Below are positions 9,466 through 18,819 of a stretch of 64,000 bases of DNA, one piece after another. Positions within the stretch are counted from its first letter, which is position 1; every line of letters starts with the position of its first letter. Made by a program: the position numbers and the translations under genes. The notes under the pieces were generated by a model. That model had not been told where the DNA came from and ran no database searches. It saw only the letters and a list, made by a program, of their open reading frames with translations. Source of the stretch: Acetobacter cerevisiae (lineage in GTDB: Bacteria; Pseudomonadota; Alphaproteobacteria; Acetobacterales; Acetobacteraceae); NCBI RefSeq assembly GCF_001580535.1, contig NZ_LHZA01000155.1, positions 62,001 through 126,000 of the forward strand. Reading direction: 5' to 3'.

Positions 9466-12400
9466 TCAGGCTGAAATGCGGGCGTCCAGCAGGGCTTTGG
9501 CTTCCGCCTCGGCTTCCTTCATGCCGGTCAGCAGGCGTTCCCGGATTTCTTCCAGACGCTTCTTATCGGTAATTTTCAGGCCGAAGAGATCCTTCACGTA
9601 GAACACGTCCACCGCCCGCACCCCGTAGGTGGTGATGTGGGCGGAGGCGATCTGAAGGTTTTCCTCGCTCATGGCCGCTGTCACGTCATGCAGCAGGCCG
9701 GGCCGGTCACGCCCGTTAATTTCAATGACCGTGTAGGTATTGGACGCGCCGTTATCAATCACCACACGCGGCGGCACATGAATGGCCCGCATCCGCATGG
9801 GCATATGCCCGAACCCGGCCTGCGCAATTTCCGCCCCGATATCAATCTGGCCGCTTAACGACTGCTCAATCAGCGAACACAACCGCGCCAGACGATGCGT
9901 TTCTTCATAGGCACTCCCAGCGGTGTCCTGAATCCAGAACGTATCCAGCGCCATGCCGTGCATCATGGTGTGAATCCGGGCATCGACAATGGAGGCCCCG
10001 GCCAACGCCAGTGCCCCGGCGATTTTGGAAAACAGGCCCGGCACGTCGACCGTATAAACGGTGACTTCCGTCACCCCACGGGCCGGCAGCGGCAGCACTT
10101 CCACCGTCAGCGGAGCGTCCCGCCCATCCGCATCCCGAATCAGGCGAGCATGGCGTTTGTGGGTTTCATGATCGAAGGAGAGCCAGTAGCCCGCGTAACC
10201 CAGCCCCAGAAAGCGGTCGATATCCTGCGGCGCAACACCATCTTCGGCCAGAATTTCGGCCGTGATTTCCTTAGCGTGCCGCACACGCACGTCACGCTCA
10301 GTGGTGGCAAGACCACCTGCCAGCACTTCCGCTACGCGCACATAAAGCTCACGCAGCAGCGTGGCCTTCCATGCGTTCCACACGCGGGAACTGACAGCGC
10401 GCATATCAACAATGGTCAGCAGCAGCAGCAGACGCAGGCGTTCCGGGGACTGAACGATGTCAGCAACATCCAGAATGGTTTTGGGGTCATCAATATCGCG
10501 CTGAAAGGCCGTGTGGCTCAGCAGCAGATGATGCAGCACCAGCCAGGAAACCGTTTCCGTCTCCTCGCCCGACATGCCCAGTCTGGGGCACAGGTCGGCG
10601 GCAATTTCAGACCCGATTTCCGAGTGATCCCCCCCGCGCCCTTTGGCGACATCGTGCAGCAGCACGGCCATGTAGAGCGCCCGGCGGGAATGCAGCCCTT
10701 TAACCAGTTCATAGGCCACCGGAATTTCATCCGCCATGCGACCGGACGTGACCTCATCCATGATGCGGATGGCTTCTATCGTATGCTCATCAACCGTGAA
10801 CACGTGATAGGTATCAAACTGCATCTGGCCGACAATCCGCGCCCAGTCCGGGATCAGCCGCCCGAAAATGCCCGTCTCGTTCAGAATATGCAGCCAGTGC
10901 GCATGGCCGGGAGGGGTTTGCTGTTCGTAAGTAGCATCCCGCAGAAGAGGCGTTCCTGCCTCATCCCCCGCCGCGTGGGTCTCACGCCGACGACGCGGCG
11001 GGAGGTCCTTCGGTTCTGTTTCACCACACAGCAGATCCAGAAAAATACGGGCGGCTTCCGGGTTATCACGCAGGGCCATGGCCCGACGTTCCCACCGGAT
11101 AAGCTGATGCCGCCCCAGCGGATGCAATGGCCGGCGACGCATCCGCGCCCAGTCCAGATACTGCATCATCTTGATGGGTTCCTGATCGAACGAAATCCCG
11201 CGTTCCGGCAGAATCTGCCCGTCAACCAGCGTAAAACCTGCTTCCCGCATGGCCTCGTCCGGCTTGGCGGCGATCGCCACCGGCCCTTGCGCCTGCCGCA
11301 GCACCGCAGGTTCCAGCACGTGGGTCAGCCGCATGACTTCACGCGCCGTTAGGAAGTAGTGACGCATGAAGCGTTCCACACCATTCTGGCGGCCATGCCG
11401 GGTGTAGCCCATACGCGCGCCAATAACGGGCTGCATATCGAACGTCAGCCGTTCTTCCGCGCGCCCTGCGACGTAATGCAGGTGCAGGCGCACCGTCCAC
11501 AGGAAGTCCCATGACCGGCGGGCACGTGCCGCTTCCTGCTCGGTCAGCAGGCCCATCCAGATAAATTCAGGCGCCAGAAGGTCCATGACGTGACGGGTGC
11601 CGAAGGTGTTGCGGCACATCCAGTACAGCGTCTGCAAATCCCGCAGGCCGCCGCGGCCTTCTTTTATATTCGGTTCCACCAGATAAGGGCTGTCCCCAAA
11701 CCGGCGATGCCGTTCCAGACGCTCCCGCCGCTTGTCCTGAATAAAGCCCGCAGCCCCGGCTTCCACGCAGGCCACAATGTAGCGGGCCTCGAACATGGCA
11801 AACAGGGCGGCATCCCCAGCCAGCAAGCGGGCATCAAGCAGCGCCGTGCGGACTGTGGTGTCCTTCCGTGCTTCCTCAATACATTCGTTGATCGTGCGGG
11901 TCGCGTGCCCGACCTTCAGGCCCAGATCCCAGAGGAAATAGAGCACATATTCCACCAGACGGTGGGCACTCTGGACGTTTTCTTCCTCGGTCAGGAACAG
12001 CAGATCAATATCGCTGAACGGGGCCAGCAGGCCGCGCCCGTAACCGCCCGTTGCCGCCACAACCAGCCGGCCGACGGCAGGAGCGCCCTCCCCGATCTGC
12101 CCGACACCCTCCGCCGTGCCCGTGGCGCGCAATGCCAGATCGATAATGCCGCGCAGCATAACATCCGTGAACGCCGCAATCTGCTTGGCAGCCTTGGCGC
12201 CTTTGAGCACATGCGTTTCAAACCGACTGCGGATATCCGCCTGATACCGGCCAAGATGGCGGCGGAAGATGGCCACGGCCTCGTCCCGCTCCGGGATGGT
12301 GGCATCTGCCGGCGTGGCGTCCCTCAGTTCCCGCGCAAGGCAGGCGGCAAGCCCCTCCGGGGTGAGAGATGCAAGGGCGGAAACATCGGGCTGCTCGGAG

Positions 12401-12492
12401 GCAGCATGTGCGGGGGAAATCGACATTGCGGTCGGAATCTGCTCCTGAGGGTCGTCTGATAAAGAACCCGGTTTCAACTCTGGGCCGGACAT
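9466..12492 (-). CDS. glnD: [protein-PII] uridylyltransferase / uridylyl-removing enzyme
   Basis: GlnD, 1008 residues, is the glutamine sensor that adds UMP to PII proteins when nitrogen is scarce and removes it when glutamine is plentiful. The nucleotidyltransferase motif GGYGRGLLAPFSDIDLLFL lies at 149-167 with catalytic D161 and D163. An HD hydrolase domain follows (LLHDVAKGRGGDH near 610), and two ACT domains close the protein (about 825-905 and 940-1000) and bind glutamine. It is somewhat longer than E. coli GlnD because of an N-terminal extension. Its ATG lies inside the end of mutS (19-base overlap), so the two genes are probably translationally coupled; a second ATG at 12426 is the alternative start. 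Confidence 0.96.
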   Translation of the reverse strand: MSGPELKPGSLSDDPQEQIPTAMSISPAHAASEQPDVSALASLTPEGLAACLARELRDATPADATIPERDEAVAIFRRHLGRYQADIRSRFETHVLKGAKAAKQIAAFTDVMLRGIIDLALRATGTAEGVGQIGEGAPAVGRLVVAATGGYGRGLLAPFSDIDLLFLTEEENVQSAHRLVEYVLYFLWDLGLKVGHATRTINECIEEARKDTTVRTALLDARLLAGDAALFAMFEARYIVACVEAGAAGFIQDKRRERLERHRRFGDSPYLVEPNIKEGRGGLRDLQTLYWMCRNTFGTRHVMDLLAPEFIWMGLLTEQEAARARRSWDFLWTVRLHLHYVAGRAEERLTFDMQPVIGARMGYTRHGRQNGVERFMRHYFLTAREVMRLTHVLEPAVLRQAQGPVAIAAKPDEAMREAGFTLVDGQILPERGISFDQEPIKMMQYLDWARMRRRPLHPLGRHQLIRWERRAMALRDNPEAARIFLDLLCGETEPKDLPPRRRRETHAAGDEAGTPLLRDATYEQQTPPGHAHWLHILNETGIFGRLIPDWARIVGQMQFDTYHVFTVDEHTIEAIRIMDEVTSGRMADEIPVAYELVKGLHSRRALYMAVLLHDVAKGRGGDHSEIGSEIAADLCPRLGMSGEETETVSWLVLHHLLLSHTAFQRDIDDPKTILDVADIVQSPERLRLLLLLTIVDMRAVSSRVWNAWKATLLRELYVRVAEVLAGGLATTERDVRVRHAKEITAEILAEDGVAPQDIDRFLGLGYAGYWLSFDHETHKRHARLIRDADGRDAPLTVEVLPLPARGVTEVTVYTVDVPGLFSKIAGALALAGASIVDARIHTMMHGMALDTFWIQDTAGSAYEETHRLARLCSLIEQSLSGQIDIGAEIAQAGFGHMPMRMRAIHVPPRVVIDNGASNTYTVIEINGRDRPGLLHDVTAAMSEENLQIASAHITTYGVRAVDVFYVKDLFGLKITDKKRLEEIRERLLTGMKEAEAEAKALLDARISA

Positions 12493-15122
12493 TCGTCTTC
12501 CCGCACTGCTTCCTTATGAAGCTCATACAGAATGTCCAGCGCGGCACGCGGTGTCAGGGCATCCGGATCTACCTCTAACAGTCGCTTTCTTAACGTATTT
12601 TCGTCTTCTTGCGGTAATATCTTCTGCGTGTCGAACAGCGGCAGAGGCTTCGGCCCGGTCGCATGGTCACGCTCCAGTTCACGCAACAAACGCCCTGCCC
12701 GATCTACGACTGAAGGCGGCACCCCAGCCAGCTTGGCCACATGCACACCCCAGCTTTTCTTGGCGGAACCGGCCAGCACTTCATGCAAAAAGACAATCTG
12801 GCCCCGCCATTCCCGCACCGCCATAGTGTGCGGAGAAAGGCGCGGCAGAGTATCCACCAGACCGGCCAGTTCATGGAAGTGCGTTGCAAAAATTGCACGG
12901 CAGCGCACCGTTGAATGCAACGCCTCCAGCACCGCCCAGGCAATGGCCAGACCATCCAGCGTTGCCGTGCCACGCCCGATTTCATCCACCACCACTAGAG
13001 AGCGCGGACCGGCCTGATTGAGAATAGCAGCCGTTTCCGTCATTTCCACCATGAAGGTGGACCGACCGCGCGCCAGATCATCCGACGCCCCGACGCGGGA
13101 AAAGAGCTGATCCACAATCCCGATATGCGCTTTATCCGCTGAGACAGGAAAGCCACCCTGCGCCAGCAGCACGGCCAGCGCCGTCTGCCGCAGGAAGGTG
13201 GATTTACCGGCCATGTTCGGCCCGGTGAGCAGCATCACCCGCCGGTTGGCTGAAAGGTCACACCCGTTTGGCGTAAAGCGCGTGCCTTTGGGAAGGGCTG
13301 CTTCAACCACCGGATGGCGACAGCCTTCCAGCACAAAAGCAGCATCATCCGTCACCACAGGGCGACACCAGCTTCCGCCAGCGACCAGCAGGGCGCAGGA
13401 CTGCAACACATCCAGAACCGCCAGAGCCCGTGCCAGAACCGGCAGTGTTTCTTCCGCCAGAATCCGCTCAACCAGGACATTAAACACCGCTTTTTCACGG
13501 GCAGCGGCACGTTCCGCTGCCTCGGCAATCCGGGCGTCCAGTGAGGAAAGTTCTTCCGTCGAGAACCGGGCATTGCTGGCCGTGCCCTGCCGGAACATCA
13601 GGTCATCCCGATCCTTGATGCGGGCGCTGGCGGCAACCGGCACTTCAATCACGTAGCCCAGTTGGGCGTGGTGTTTGATCTTCAGGCTCGCCACGCCGAA
13701 TCGGCTGGCATATTCGGTCTGCAATCCGGCCACGATGCGCCGGGAATTGTCCCGCAGGCCACGATAGCCATCCAGCTCACCATCGTAGCCAGCAGCAATC
13801 ACGCCGCCATCATCCAGACGTGCGGGCAGATCGTCCGCTACAGCCCGCACCAGTTCGGCTTCCAGTTCCGGCGCAGCGCCAAGGCTGGCAGCGGCACGCG
13901 CCAGATAAGGCGGTAAGGCTGTGTGATCGTCCCCCAAAGCAGCCGCAGCGGCACGAGCGGCATGCAGGCCGTCGCGCACAGCGGCGAGATCGCGCGGCTG
14001 CCCACGCCCCAGAGAAAGACGGCCCAGCGCACGGGCAATATCCGGAGCACGTTTCAGCGCATCGCGCAGAGCGGCACTGCAACTCGGCGATTCGCGCAGC
14101 CAGCACCAGCCATCCTGCCGGGCGGCAATGCGTGCCGGGTCCGTCAGCGGTGCGGCCAGCCATTCGGCTACCATGCGCGCCCCGGCGGAGGTTACGGTCT
14201 GGTTCATGGCGGAGAACAGGGTGTGTTCCGTCCCGCCGTCCCGCGCGCGCAGAATGTCCAGACTGGCGCGGGTGGCGGGGTCAATCCCCAGAATACCGCC
14301 TTCCATTTGCGGGCTGGGGTGCGCCAGACGCGGCAGCTTTCCGGCCTGACTGCGCTGCACGTAGTCTACCGCGACAGACGCCGCGACGGCTTCTTCATCC
14401 GTAAAGGTGCCGAACGCATCCACACTGGCGACGTCAAACGCTGCCGCCAGACGCTGGCGCGCCGTCTCCACATTGGGGAACAGCACCTCCGGCGCACGCG
14501 CGGACTCATGCTCACCTAGTGCCATACCAGCCGGAGCCAGAATTTCCGCAGGGTCCAGACGCCCGAGCAATGCGGCCAGCGCGGCCTGTGTGACGCGGGC
14601 TGTTTCAAACAGGCCGGTGGAGACATCAATCCACGCCGCCCCGATCATGCTCGCGGCTTCTGCCTGTTTGCTTTTCCGGCCACGGGCCCCGGCCGCTTCT
14701 TCTGCCAAAGCGAGCAGCAGGTTGGAGCGTCCCGGCTCCAGCAATTCATCTTCTGTCAGGGTTCCCGGTGTCACCACCCGCACCACGGCACGCGCCAGGG
14801 GACCTTTGGCAGCCCCCTTCCCTTTACGCGGCGCTTCGGTCTGCTCCGCGACTGCTACCCGAAACCCCCGGCGGATCAGCCGGGCCAGATAAGCGGAGGC
14901 CGCCCCCACCGGCACGCCGCACATGGGAATGGGGTCACCCGCGTGGCTGCCGCGCGCTGTCAGCGCAATATCCAGCGCTGCGGCGGCCGCCGTGGCATCG
15001 TCAAAAAACAGCTCGTAAAAATCGCCCATGCGGAAAAACAGCAGGGCTTCAGGATTTTCGGCCTTCAGCGCAAACCATTGCGCCATGGCGGGGGTGGCAC
15101 CCTCAGGAGAATAACGCGTCAT
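12474..15122 (-). CDS. mutS: DNA mismatch repair protein MutS
   Basis: MutS, 882 residues, recognises mispaired and looped bases and recruits MutL. The N-terminal mismatch-binding domain has the diagnostic FFRMGDFYELFFDDA (Phe-X-Glu motif FYE). The ATPase domain carries Walker A GPNMAGKST (about 632-640), followed by VDEIGRGTATLDG and ATHFHEL, all canonical for MutS1. Length is normal for the family. A weak Shine-Dalgarno (AAGGA) lies close to the ATG. Its 3' end overlaps glnD, and the TPR glycosyltransferase gene ends 46 bases upstream, so the three minus-strand genes may share a transcript. Confidence 0.98.
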   Translation of the reverse strand: MTRYSPEGATPAMAQWFALKAENPEALLFFRMGDFYELFFDDATAAAAALDIALTARGSHAGDPIPMCGVPVGAASAYLARLIRRGFRVAVAEQTEAPRKGKGAAKGPLARAVVRVVTPGTLTEDELLEPGRSNLLLALAEEAAGARGRKSKQAEAASMIGAAWIDVSTGLFETARVTQAALAALLGRLDPAEILAPAGMALGEHESARAPEVLFPNVETARQRLAAAFDVASVDAFGTFTDEEAVAASVAVDYVQRSQAGKLPRLAHPSPQMEGGILGIDPATRASLDILRARDGGTEHTLFSAMNQTVTSAGARMVAEWLAAPLTDPARIAARQDGWCWLRESPSCSAALRDALKRAPDIARALGRLSLGRGQPRDLAAVRDGLHAARAAAAALGDDHTALPPYLARAAASLGAAPELEAELVRAVADDLPARLDDGGVIAAGYDGELDGYRGLRDNSRRIVAGLQTEYASRFGVASLKIKHHAQLGYVIEVPVAASARIKDRDDLMFRQGTASNARFSTEELSSLDARIAEAAERAAAREKAVFNVLVERILAEETLPVLARALAVLDVLQSCALLVAGGSWCRPVVTDDAAFVLEGCRHPVVEAALPKGTRFTPNGCDLSANRRVMLLTGPNMAGKSTFLRQTALAVLLAQGGFPVSADKAHIGIVDQLFSRVGASDDLARGRSTFMVEMTETAAILNQAGPRSLVVVDEIGRGTATLDGLAIAWAVLEALHSTVRCRAIFATHFHELAGLVDTLPRLSPHTMAVREWRGQIVFLHEVLAGSAKKSWGVHVAKLAGVPPSVVDRAGRLLRELERDHATGPKPLPLFDTQKILPQEDENTLRKRLLEVDPDALTPRAALDILYELHKEAVREDECPAQS

Positions 15123-15168
15123 TTCCTTATCATACGGGCGTCACCCGGCGGGGCAACAGGCGTTCCGG

Positions 15169-17112
15169 TTACATCTTAACAAGTTTGTGCAAAGCCTCAG
15201 CCACAGCCTTCACAGGTTTTTCCCACGGACCATTGCCCTCACCGGGGGCAGACTGAGAAAACAGGCGGAGACTCGGATACCACAGGTTCTCTGCCCCTCC
15301 GTCCGGCAGAACGCGCGTTGAGCCTTCCGCCCAGCGCCAGTCTCCCCCAAAGCGGTTGAGCAACCAGACCGGTTTCCCCAGCACGCCCGCCAGATGCGCA
15401 ATGACGGTATCAACCGTAATCACCACATCCAGCTCGGCCACCAGACGGGCGGTGCTGAGCATGTCCCCCTCCGGTAACGGGGCTACAGAAAAGGGCAGAT
15501 CCTCACCCGTATGGCCGCGTTGAAGCGACTGAAACACCACGCCCGGTACATCAGCCAGCGGCGCAAGACAGGCGGATGCCATGGAGCGCCGGCGGTCAAA
15601 CCGATAACTCGGGTTCCCCGCCCAGCAGAGGCCGACCCGAAGAGGCTTTACGGCTGACTGAAGCGCAATCCCGTCACCCGACCCACGCAGCGGGATGCGG
15701 ACCACCCCGTCTGAAAGGCCTCCAGCGTCCGCATTCTTAAATACCTGCGCCCATGGATACGGCGTATCCAACCCGAGCCGGGCGGGCAGACTGAGCAAAG
15801 AACAACACGCCACAGCTCCGGCAGAACGGGCCGCCTGTCCTTTTTCCAGAAGCGTGACACGCCCGACCTGCACGCTCTCCATCTGCGCCACCAAAGAACG
15901 CAGCCCTTCCGGCACAGCCAGAAGGATGGACGCACGCTCCAGAGCCGGTTCCACATACCGCAGAAACTGGAGCGTATCGCCCAGCCCCTGCTCGGCGTAC
16001 AACAGAACCGGAGCGCCACCGGTGTCCGCCCCATCCCATTGCGGCAACTCTTCCGTAGGGCGCGCAGGCAGCAAACTCTGGCGAGCCTCGAAGGCCTGCC
16101 AGCCTTCATGAAAGCGACCTTCCGCCAGCAAGAGTGTCCCCAGATTGAACCGGGCGCGCGCCCGATCCTGCTCTGAAGCCTCCCAATTCTCCACTTGCCG
16201 AAAGAGCGCTTCTGCCTCCTGCCGCCGTCCGAGGTCAGACAGCACCGTGCCATAATTCACCACAAGCCGGGCATCGTGTTTGCGGAGGGCAAGGGCTGCG
16301 CCCAGTTCCTGCTCGGCCTCATCAAGCGCCCCCAGCGCCATCTGCACCAATCCCAGATTGGTGCGGGTTTCCGGTGCGTCTGGGGCACGACGCGCCGAGT
16401 CCTGCAACAGACTTCTGGCCTGTTCAAAGTCGCCTTTGGCAAACAGGGCCGCGCCATAATTGGCGAGAGCGACGGCATCCTGCGGGAAAGCCGTCGCCAC
16501 GACGGCAAAGAACGGCTCAGCCTCCCGCATCCGCCCCGCCCGCTCCAGCAACACCGCGTGCTGGTTGTGGGCAAAAACATTCTCAGGAGCCAGACGCAGC
16601 GCTTTTTCTGATGTCTGCACAGCCTCGGCCACCTGCCCATGCCGCGCGAGAAAGGCTGCGAGACTGAGATGTTTTTCACAGTCCAGAGGCCGCAAGCGCA
16701 ACGCGGTGCGCAACGCCACCTCAGCCTCCTGCACGCGGTTTTCCGCTTCCAGAATGGCGGCCATGGCCTCATGTGCCCGAGGGTCACGCGGCGTTGTCAT
16801 TACCGCGACATTAGCTGCCGCCCGTGCTGGTTCCGCATGGCCTTGTTCAAGCAACGCATGCGCCAATGTGATGTGAAAATGACCTTCAGGCCGCAGGCCA
16901 ATCGCCCGCCCGGCCAGAGCAATAGCGGACTGCGCATCGCCCCCGGCTCGGGCTACGCAGGCCATGGCGTGCCAGGCCTCCGCGTCCGATGAATCCTCTC
17001 GCAGCAGGGCGCGCAACAGGGTCGCGGCCCGCTCTGCATCCCCGACAGAAAGAAGGGCCAGCGCCTGTTCAACCGATGGCTCCTGTGTCGCCATCCCGTT
17101 TTTCTGAGGCAT
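15169..17112 (-). CDS. TPR-repeat protein with C-terminal glycosyltransferase (GT9/GT41-like) domain
   Basis: A 647-residue protein. The first 340 residues are tandem tetratricopeptide repeats with the A-X-A-L-R-P/A-P spacing. The C-terminal 280 residues resemble the glycosyltransferase-B domain often fused to TPRs in alphaproteobacteria, including LYAEQGLGDTLQFLRYV, GLCWAGNPSYRFDRRRSM and ITVDTVIAHLAGVLGKPVW. This arrangement recalls O-linked transferases and heptosyltransferase-like proteins, but neither donor nor acceptor can be read from the sequence. No signal peptide is visible, so it should be cytoplasmic. The ATG follows GAAGGAAAG. It diverges from the M32 carboxypeptidase gene, which starts 109 bases away. 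Confidence 0.85.
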   Translation of the reverse strand: MPQKNGMATQEPSVEQALALLSVGDAERAATLLRALLREDSSDAEAWHAMACVARAGGDAQSAIALAGRAIGLRPEGHFHITLAHALLEQGHAEPARAAANVAVMTTPRDPRAHEAMAAILEAENRVQEAEVALRTALRLRPLDCEKHLSLAAFLARHGQVAEAVQTSEKALRLAPENVFAHNQHAVLLERAGRMREAEPFFAVVATAFPQDAVALANYGAALFAKGDFEQARSLLQDSARRAPDAPETRTNLGLVQMALGALDEAEQELGAALALRKHDARLVVNYGTVLSDLGRRQEAEALFRQVENWEASEQDRARARFNLGTLLLAEGRFHEGWQAFEARQSLLPARPTEELPQWDGADTGGAPVLLYAEQGLGDTLQFLRYVEPALERASILLAVPEGLRSLVAQMESVQVGRVTLLEKGQAARSAGAVACCSLLSLPARLGLDTPYPWAQVFKNADAGGLSDGVVRIPLRGSGDGIALQSAVKPLRVGLCWAGNPSYRFDRRRSMASACLAPLADVPGVVFQSLQRGHTGEDLPFSVAPLPEGDMLSTARLVAELDVVITVDTVIAHLAGVLGKPVWLLNRFGGDWRWAEGSTRVLPDGGAENLWYPSLRLFSQSAPGEGNGPWEKPVKAVAEALHKLVKM

Positions 17113-17221
17113 GTGCTTTCCTTCGTTCTTTCAAGTCGTCTTCGCAGAGAGTTCCGTCCCGCGAAGGGATGCTCTACCCTACAGGCCAGCATTGCCACCC
17201 TACAGGATCAGATCTCAGCTG

Positions 17222-18727
17222 ATGAATAAAGCCTACCAGAGCCTTGAGCGCCATTTTGCCCGCCTGTCCTCCCTGAATGATGCCATCGGCATTCTGTGCT
17301 GGGACAAGGAAGTGATCATGCCCCACGGCGCAGCAGAGCGCCGGGCGGAAAATCTGGCCATGCTGGAAGGGCTGCGGCACGAAATTCTGACCGCCCCTGA
17401 AATGGCAGACCTGCTGGCCACGGCAGACTCGGGAGATGATGTCTGGCGCCGCGCCAACCTTGCGGAAATGCGCCGCCTGCACACGCACGCCACCGCGCTG
17501 CCGGGGGATCTGGTGGAAGCCAGCGCACAGGCCACGGCCCGCAGTGAAATGGTGTGGCGTGAAGCCCGCCAGAACAGCGACTTCAAAACCTTTCTGCCCT
17601 ACCAGCAGGAAGTGCTGAACCTCACACAGCAGATTGCCAAAGCTAAAGGTGAAGCACTGGGGCTTTCTCCGTATGATGCCCTGCTGGACTCGTTTGATCC
17701 CGGCACGCGCCAGACGGATATTGATCCGATTTTCAGCCGCCTGAGCACCGAACTGCCCGGCCTGATTGCCGCCGTGCTGGAAAAGCAGAACAGCCTCCCT
17801 GCCCCCACCCCGCTGCAAGGCCCGTTTCTGGTGCCACAGCAGGAAGCACTGGGCCGCAAGCTGATGCAGCAGCTTGGCTTTGACATGACACGAGGTCGAC
17901 TGGACGTCAGCCTGCACCCCTTCTGCGGCGGGGCCACGCATGACGTGCGGCTGACCACCCGCTATGAGGAAGCAGACTTCCTCCCCGCCATGATGGGCGT
18001 GCTGCATGAAACCGGCCATGCACTGTATGACATGGGGCTGCCGGCAGACTGGTTCTCTCAGCCCGTTGGGCAGGCTGGCGGCATGACGCTGCATGAAAGC
18101 CAGTCCCTGACGATGGAAATGCAGGTTTGCCGCTCCCGCGCGTTTGTGGAATGGGTCACGCCGCACCTGCGGACAGAATTCAACATCCCGGAGGGCGCCC
18201 CCGGCTGGCAGGCGGACAATCTGCATCGTCTTGTCACACATGTAGCCCCCGGCTTTATCCGCGTGGATGCCGATGAGGTGACCTACCCCGCCCATATTCT
18301 CGTCCGGTATGAGCTGGAAACCGCGATGATTAGCGGGGATCTCGCCCTCAAAGACCTGCCCGCCGCGTTCAATGACCGACTCCACGCCCTGCTCGGCCTG
18401 ACGGTTCCCGATGACCGCCGCGGCTGTTTGCAGGATATCCACTGGCCGGAGGGGCTGTTTGGCTATTTCCCCTGCTACGCCATGGGTGCGCTGGCAGCTG
18501 CCCAGATTCGGACAGCCGCCTTCCAGCAAGACAGCCAGATTGCCCCGGCTCTGGCGCAGGGGAATTTTGCTCCACTGTTGAAATGGCTGCGCACCAACAT
18601 CCATAGCCGCGCCAGCAGCGCCTCCATGCCCGACATTATTAAGGATGCCACTGGAGCCCCTCTGGCGGCGGATGCCTGGCAGGCCCATATCCGCAGTCGT
18701 TATCTGGACCGCGCGCCGGACGCCTGA
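17222..18727 (+). CDS. carboxypeptidase of the M32 family (thermostable carboxypeptidase 1 type)
   Basis: A 501-residue zinc metallocarboxypeptidase that removes C-terminal residues from peptides, probably in cytoplasmic peptide turnover since no signal peptide is present. The M32 hallmarks are all visible: HPF (232-234), DVRLTTRY (241-248), the zinc motif HETGH (262-266) with catalytic E263, and HESQS (291-295) supplying the third ligand E292. Length equals the family's usual 500. The frame extends upstream, but the ATG at 17222 gives MNKAYQSLERHF, which aligns with family starts, so I use it. It runs away from the TPR glycosyltransferase gene. Confidence 0.95.
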   Translation: MNKAYQSLERHFARLSSLNDAIGILCWDKEVIMPHGAAERRAENLAMLEGLRHEILTAPEMADLLATADSGDDVWRRANLAEMRRLHTHATALPGDLVEASAQATARSEMVWREARQNSDFKTFLPYQQEVLNLTQQIAKAKGEALGLSPYDALLDSFDPGTRQTDIDPIFSRLSTELPGLIAAVLEKQNSLPAPTPLQGPFLVPQQEALGRKLMQQLGFDMTRGRLDVSLHPFCGGATHDVRLTTRYEEADFLPAMMGVLHETGHALYDMGLPADWFSQPVGQAGGMTLHESQSLTMEMQVCRSRAFVEWVTPHLRTEFNIPEGAPGWQADNLHRLVTHVAPGFIRVDADEVTYPAHILVRYELETAMISGDLALKDLPAAFNDRLHALLGLTVPDDRRGCLQDIHWPEGLFGYFPCYAMGALAAAQIRTAAFQQDSQIAPALAQGNFAPLLKWLRTNIHSRASSASMPDIIKDATGAPLAADAWQAHIRSRYLDRAPDA

Positions 18728-18819
18728 GCCCTTTACACTTCCGCCTCTTCGCAGGGTTCTGGCGGGCCATGCGAAGAATGCGGTTGTCGGGGTGGGGCAA
18801 AACGGGGGAGACTGGCCGC

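Noticed and set aside
9452-9482. An inverted repeat at the convergent nudix-glnD junction as a terminator
   Set aside because: The eight-base arms overlap the glnD stop and no T-run follows on either strand.
9895-11352. A 485-residue open frame opposite glnD
   Set aside because: Opposite-strand shadow in GC-rich DNA; glnD has complete domain motifs on the other strand.
17174-18688. A 504-residue open frame opposite the M32 carboxypeptidase gene
   Set aside because: Shadow frame; the plus-strand protein has all M32 motifs and there is no independent support for the minus strand.
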